Below, piece after piece: positions 5,182 to 6,305 of a stretch of 6,305 bases of DNA (position 1 is its first letter; the number at the start of each line of letters is the position of its first letter). Origin of the DNA: Rhodospirillales bacterium (lineage in GTDB: Bacteria > Pseudomonadota > Alphaproteobacteria > Acetobacterales > Acetobacteraceae). The DNA lies in NCBI GenBank assembly GCA_015654825.1, contig JAATGE010000107.1, positions 1 through 6,305 of the forward strand, written 5' to 3'. The notes under the pieces were generated by a model that was not told the origin of the DNA, ran no database searches, and was given only the letters and a program-made list of their open reading frames with translations. The position numbers and the translations under genes were made by a program.

Positions 5182-6168
5182 ATGGCTACCACATCGCCGC
5201 TCGGCGAACGTCACATAATCGGCGGCCACGGCATCGATCTTTCCGTCTCGGTCGCGGGCAAGGGTCCGCTGGTGATCCTGATGCATGGCTGGCCGGAGCA
5301 GAGCCTGTCCTGGCGCCACCAGGTGCCGGCGCTGGTGCAAGCCGGCTACCGGGTGGCGACGCCGGACATGCGGGGCTACGGCGGGAGCGGCAAACCGGAG
5401 CAGCCGGAGGCCTACACGCTCGATATCGTGGCGGAGGACATGGGCGCCGTCGCGGCTGCACTGGGCGCGGAGCGCTGGGTCGCGGTGGGGCACGATTGGG
5501 GCGCCATGGCGGCGTGGCGCTGCGCCATGTTCCACCCGGAGCGCGTGGCGGCGGTGTTCGGCATGAGCGTGCCCCACACCAGCCCTGCGCCGATGCCGCT
5601 GCTGGCGCTGATCGATGCGCTGTTTCCGGATCGGTTCTTCTACATCCGGTATTTCCAGCAGGTGGGCGTCGGCGAGGCGGAACTCGCGGCGGCCGATACC
5701 GCGACGGCGCTGAAACAGATTTTTTACGGCGGTAGCGGCGACGGCATTCGCAACCGCGCCATCCGCCAGGTGCCGCGGGACGCCAAACTGCTGGAAAGCT
5801 GGGCCGGCGCACCGGCGGGCGAGCTGGCGTTCCTGCCCGACGCCGAACTGGCGCGTTATGCGAGCGCATTCGATGCGGGGGGCTGGCGTGGACCGCTGAA
5901 CTGGTACCGCAATTTCGACCGCAACGCGGAGGACGCGCGGGCGCTGGGTGACAGCGTCATCCACCAGCCCGCGGCGTTCCTCGCCGGGGAGCTGGAGCCG
6001 GTGCTGATGTTCTGGCCCGGGCAACTGGAGAATATGCGCGCGCACCTGGCGGATTTGCGGACGGAAGTGCGGCCGGCGGGGATTGGGCATTGGGTTCAAC
6101 AGGAGGCGCCGGCGGAAACAAACGCGGCGCTGCTGGAGTTTTTGGCTGGGGTTCGGGAGCGTTTGTAA
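5182..6168 (+). CDS. Epoxide-hydrolase-type alpha/beta hydrolase
   Basis: A 328-residue cytoplasmic alpha/beta hydrolase most like soluble epoxide hydrolases, which open epoxides to diols through an aspartyl ester. The evidence is the oxyanion motif HGWP (35-38), the DMRGYGGSGKP segment (62-72), and the nucleophile elbow GHDWGA with Asp105; an Asp nucleophile separates epoxide hydrolases and dehalogenases from Ser esterases. Lid tyrosines are plausible in YFQQVGVGEAEL (Tyr157) and NWYRNFDRN (Tyr242). The catalytic His is His303 in GHWVQQEAP. The acid position of the mammalian enzyme, usually Asp in a G-x-x-D-P-V context, is Glu272 here (GELEPVL). The substrate cannot be deduced. The start is ATG 5182, with GGGG 11 bases upstream. 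It diverges from the cyclase and is followed four bases after its stop by repeat copy B. A haloalkane dehalogenase is less likely, given the paired lid tyrosines and YFQ segment. Confidence 0.87.
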   Translation: MATTSPLGERHIIGGHGIDLSVSVAGKGPLVILMHGWPEQSLSWRHQVPALVQAGYRVATPDMRGYGGSGKPEQPEAYTLDIVAEDMGAVAAALGAERWVAVGHDWGAMAAWRCAMFHPERVAAVFGMSVPHTSPAPMPLLALIDALFPDRFFYIRYFQQVGVGEAELAAADTATALKQIFYGGSGDGIRNRAIRQVPRDAKLLESWAGAPAGELAFLPDAELARYASAFDAGGWRGPLNWYRNFDRNAEDARALGDSVIHQPAAFLAGELEPVLMFWPGQLENMRAHLADLRTEVRPAGIGHWVQQEAPAETNAALLEFLAGVRERL

Positions 6169-6172
6169 GTGC

Positions 6173-6263
6173 AAGGTCAGGGCTCTGCCCCATAGGCGCG
6201 AAGATAAGGATTATGGCATGAAATCAATGGGTTGGGTTTTAATGGCTTCGCCGACCAGGGGGC
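6173..6263 (+). repeat. 91-bp dispersed repeat, copy B (rightward)
   Basis: This stretch is the same as copy A (3838-3748, minus strand) at 90 of 91 positions. It begins four bases after the hydrolase stop codon, in the same direction as that gene. GGGCTCTGCCCC occurs at 6180-6191, and again at 6260-6271 across the right end. The middle (about 6201-6243) is A/T-rich against a GC-rich background. After 6263 the two copies diverge. Confidence 0.93.
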
Positions 6264-6302
6264 TCTGCCCCCTGGACCCCCGACGGCGTGCCGCCGCCGT
6301 CG
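6255..6302. terminator. Two hairpins at the end of repeat copy B
   Basis: The first hairpin is CCAGGGGGC (6255-6263) with GCCCCCTGG (6267-6275), loop TCT. The second is CGACGGCG (6281-6288) with CGCCGTCG (6295-6302), loop TGCCGC. They follow the hydrolase gene and could terminate it, although there is no T-run in the window after them; the sequence ends three bases later. They may be part of a larger repeat that continues beyond the edge. Confidence 0.55.
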
Positions 6303-6305
6303 TTA

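Noticed and set aside
3837..5192. A 451-residue diguanylate cyclase starting at ATG 5192
   Set aside because: The extra 45 residues are basic and featureless, overlap the hydrolase start, and lack a ribosome binding site; the GTG at 5057 has a good one.
4285..6168. A long rightward open frame that would extend the hydrolase N-terminus by about 300 residues
   Set aside because: The extra part is antisense to the diguanylate cyclase, whose domains are clear. The hydrolase homology starts at ATG 5182 with its own ribosome binding site. The open frame is a by-product of high GC.
6218..6305. A short open frame in the repeat (starts MKSMGWVLMASPTRG) running off the window, with a counterpart in copy A (3793-3719)
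   Set aside because: The shared part is identical only because the repeat is. The two frames end differently, there is no ribosome binding site, and the sequence continues through a hairpin. It is probably repeat read-through, not a gene.
3709..6305. A transposon or insertion sequence bounded by the inverted repeats
   Set aside because: No transposase or recombinase is encoded between them, no target duplication is visible, and the repeats are placed at gene ends. A dispersed repeat is the simpler reading.

Overview
The window is GC-rich DNA (roughly two thirds G+C by eye, codons ending in G/C) from what is most likely an alphaproteobacterium. The best markers are a zinc-ribbon protein with a long acidic tail (FYDLN_acid/TIGR02300 type, an alphaproteobacterial family), an IalB-type periplasmic protein, and a tyrosyl-tRNA synthetase of alphaproteobacterial character. 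The order FYDLN_acid, IalB-like, rlmN suggests Rhodospirillales/Acetobacteraceae. That placement is inference from gene content, not a database result.

Layout. Positions 1-1391 hold a leftward three-gene cluster: the FYDLN_acid-type protein (1391-1059), an IalB-like exported protein (987-475), and the first 159 codons of rlmN (478 to the window edge). The last two overlap by 4 bases (ATGA). Positions 1392-1633 are a divergent intergenic region carrying an inverted repeat built of 7-bp units. A rightward ClpP-like protease paralog follows (1634-2296). It has an acidic, proline-rich N-terminus and a predicted Ser-His-Asn triad. Positions 2297-2469 hold an element of two adjacent strong hairpins. 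Then comes tyrS (2470-3708, rightward).

Positions 3709-6305 are the structurally interesting part. A membrane-anchored GGDEF diguanylate cyclase (leftward, 5057-3837, GTG start) and an epoxide-hydrolase-type alpha/beta hydrolase (rightward, 5182-6168) diverge from a 124-bp intergenic region. Each gene is followed directly at its stop codon by a copy of the same 91-bp repeat (90/91 identical). The copies therefore form a long inverted repeat around the pair, and each is in sense orientation relative to the gene it follows. Both copies end in hairpins. In copy A the repeat end is mirrored into a palindrome with a 20-bp stem.

Functional themes are translation (rlmN, tyrS), proteolysis (ClpP-like), envelope (IalB-like), c-di-GMP signalling and a hydrolytic enzyme. 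They do not form one obvious pathway. I see no tRNA, rRNA, CRISPR array, transposase, integrase or phage gene. The features most worth following are the dispersed repeat families attached to gene ends and the altered ClpP triad.
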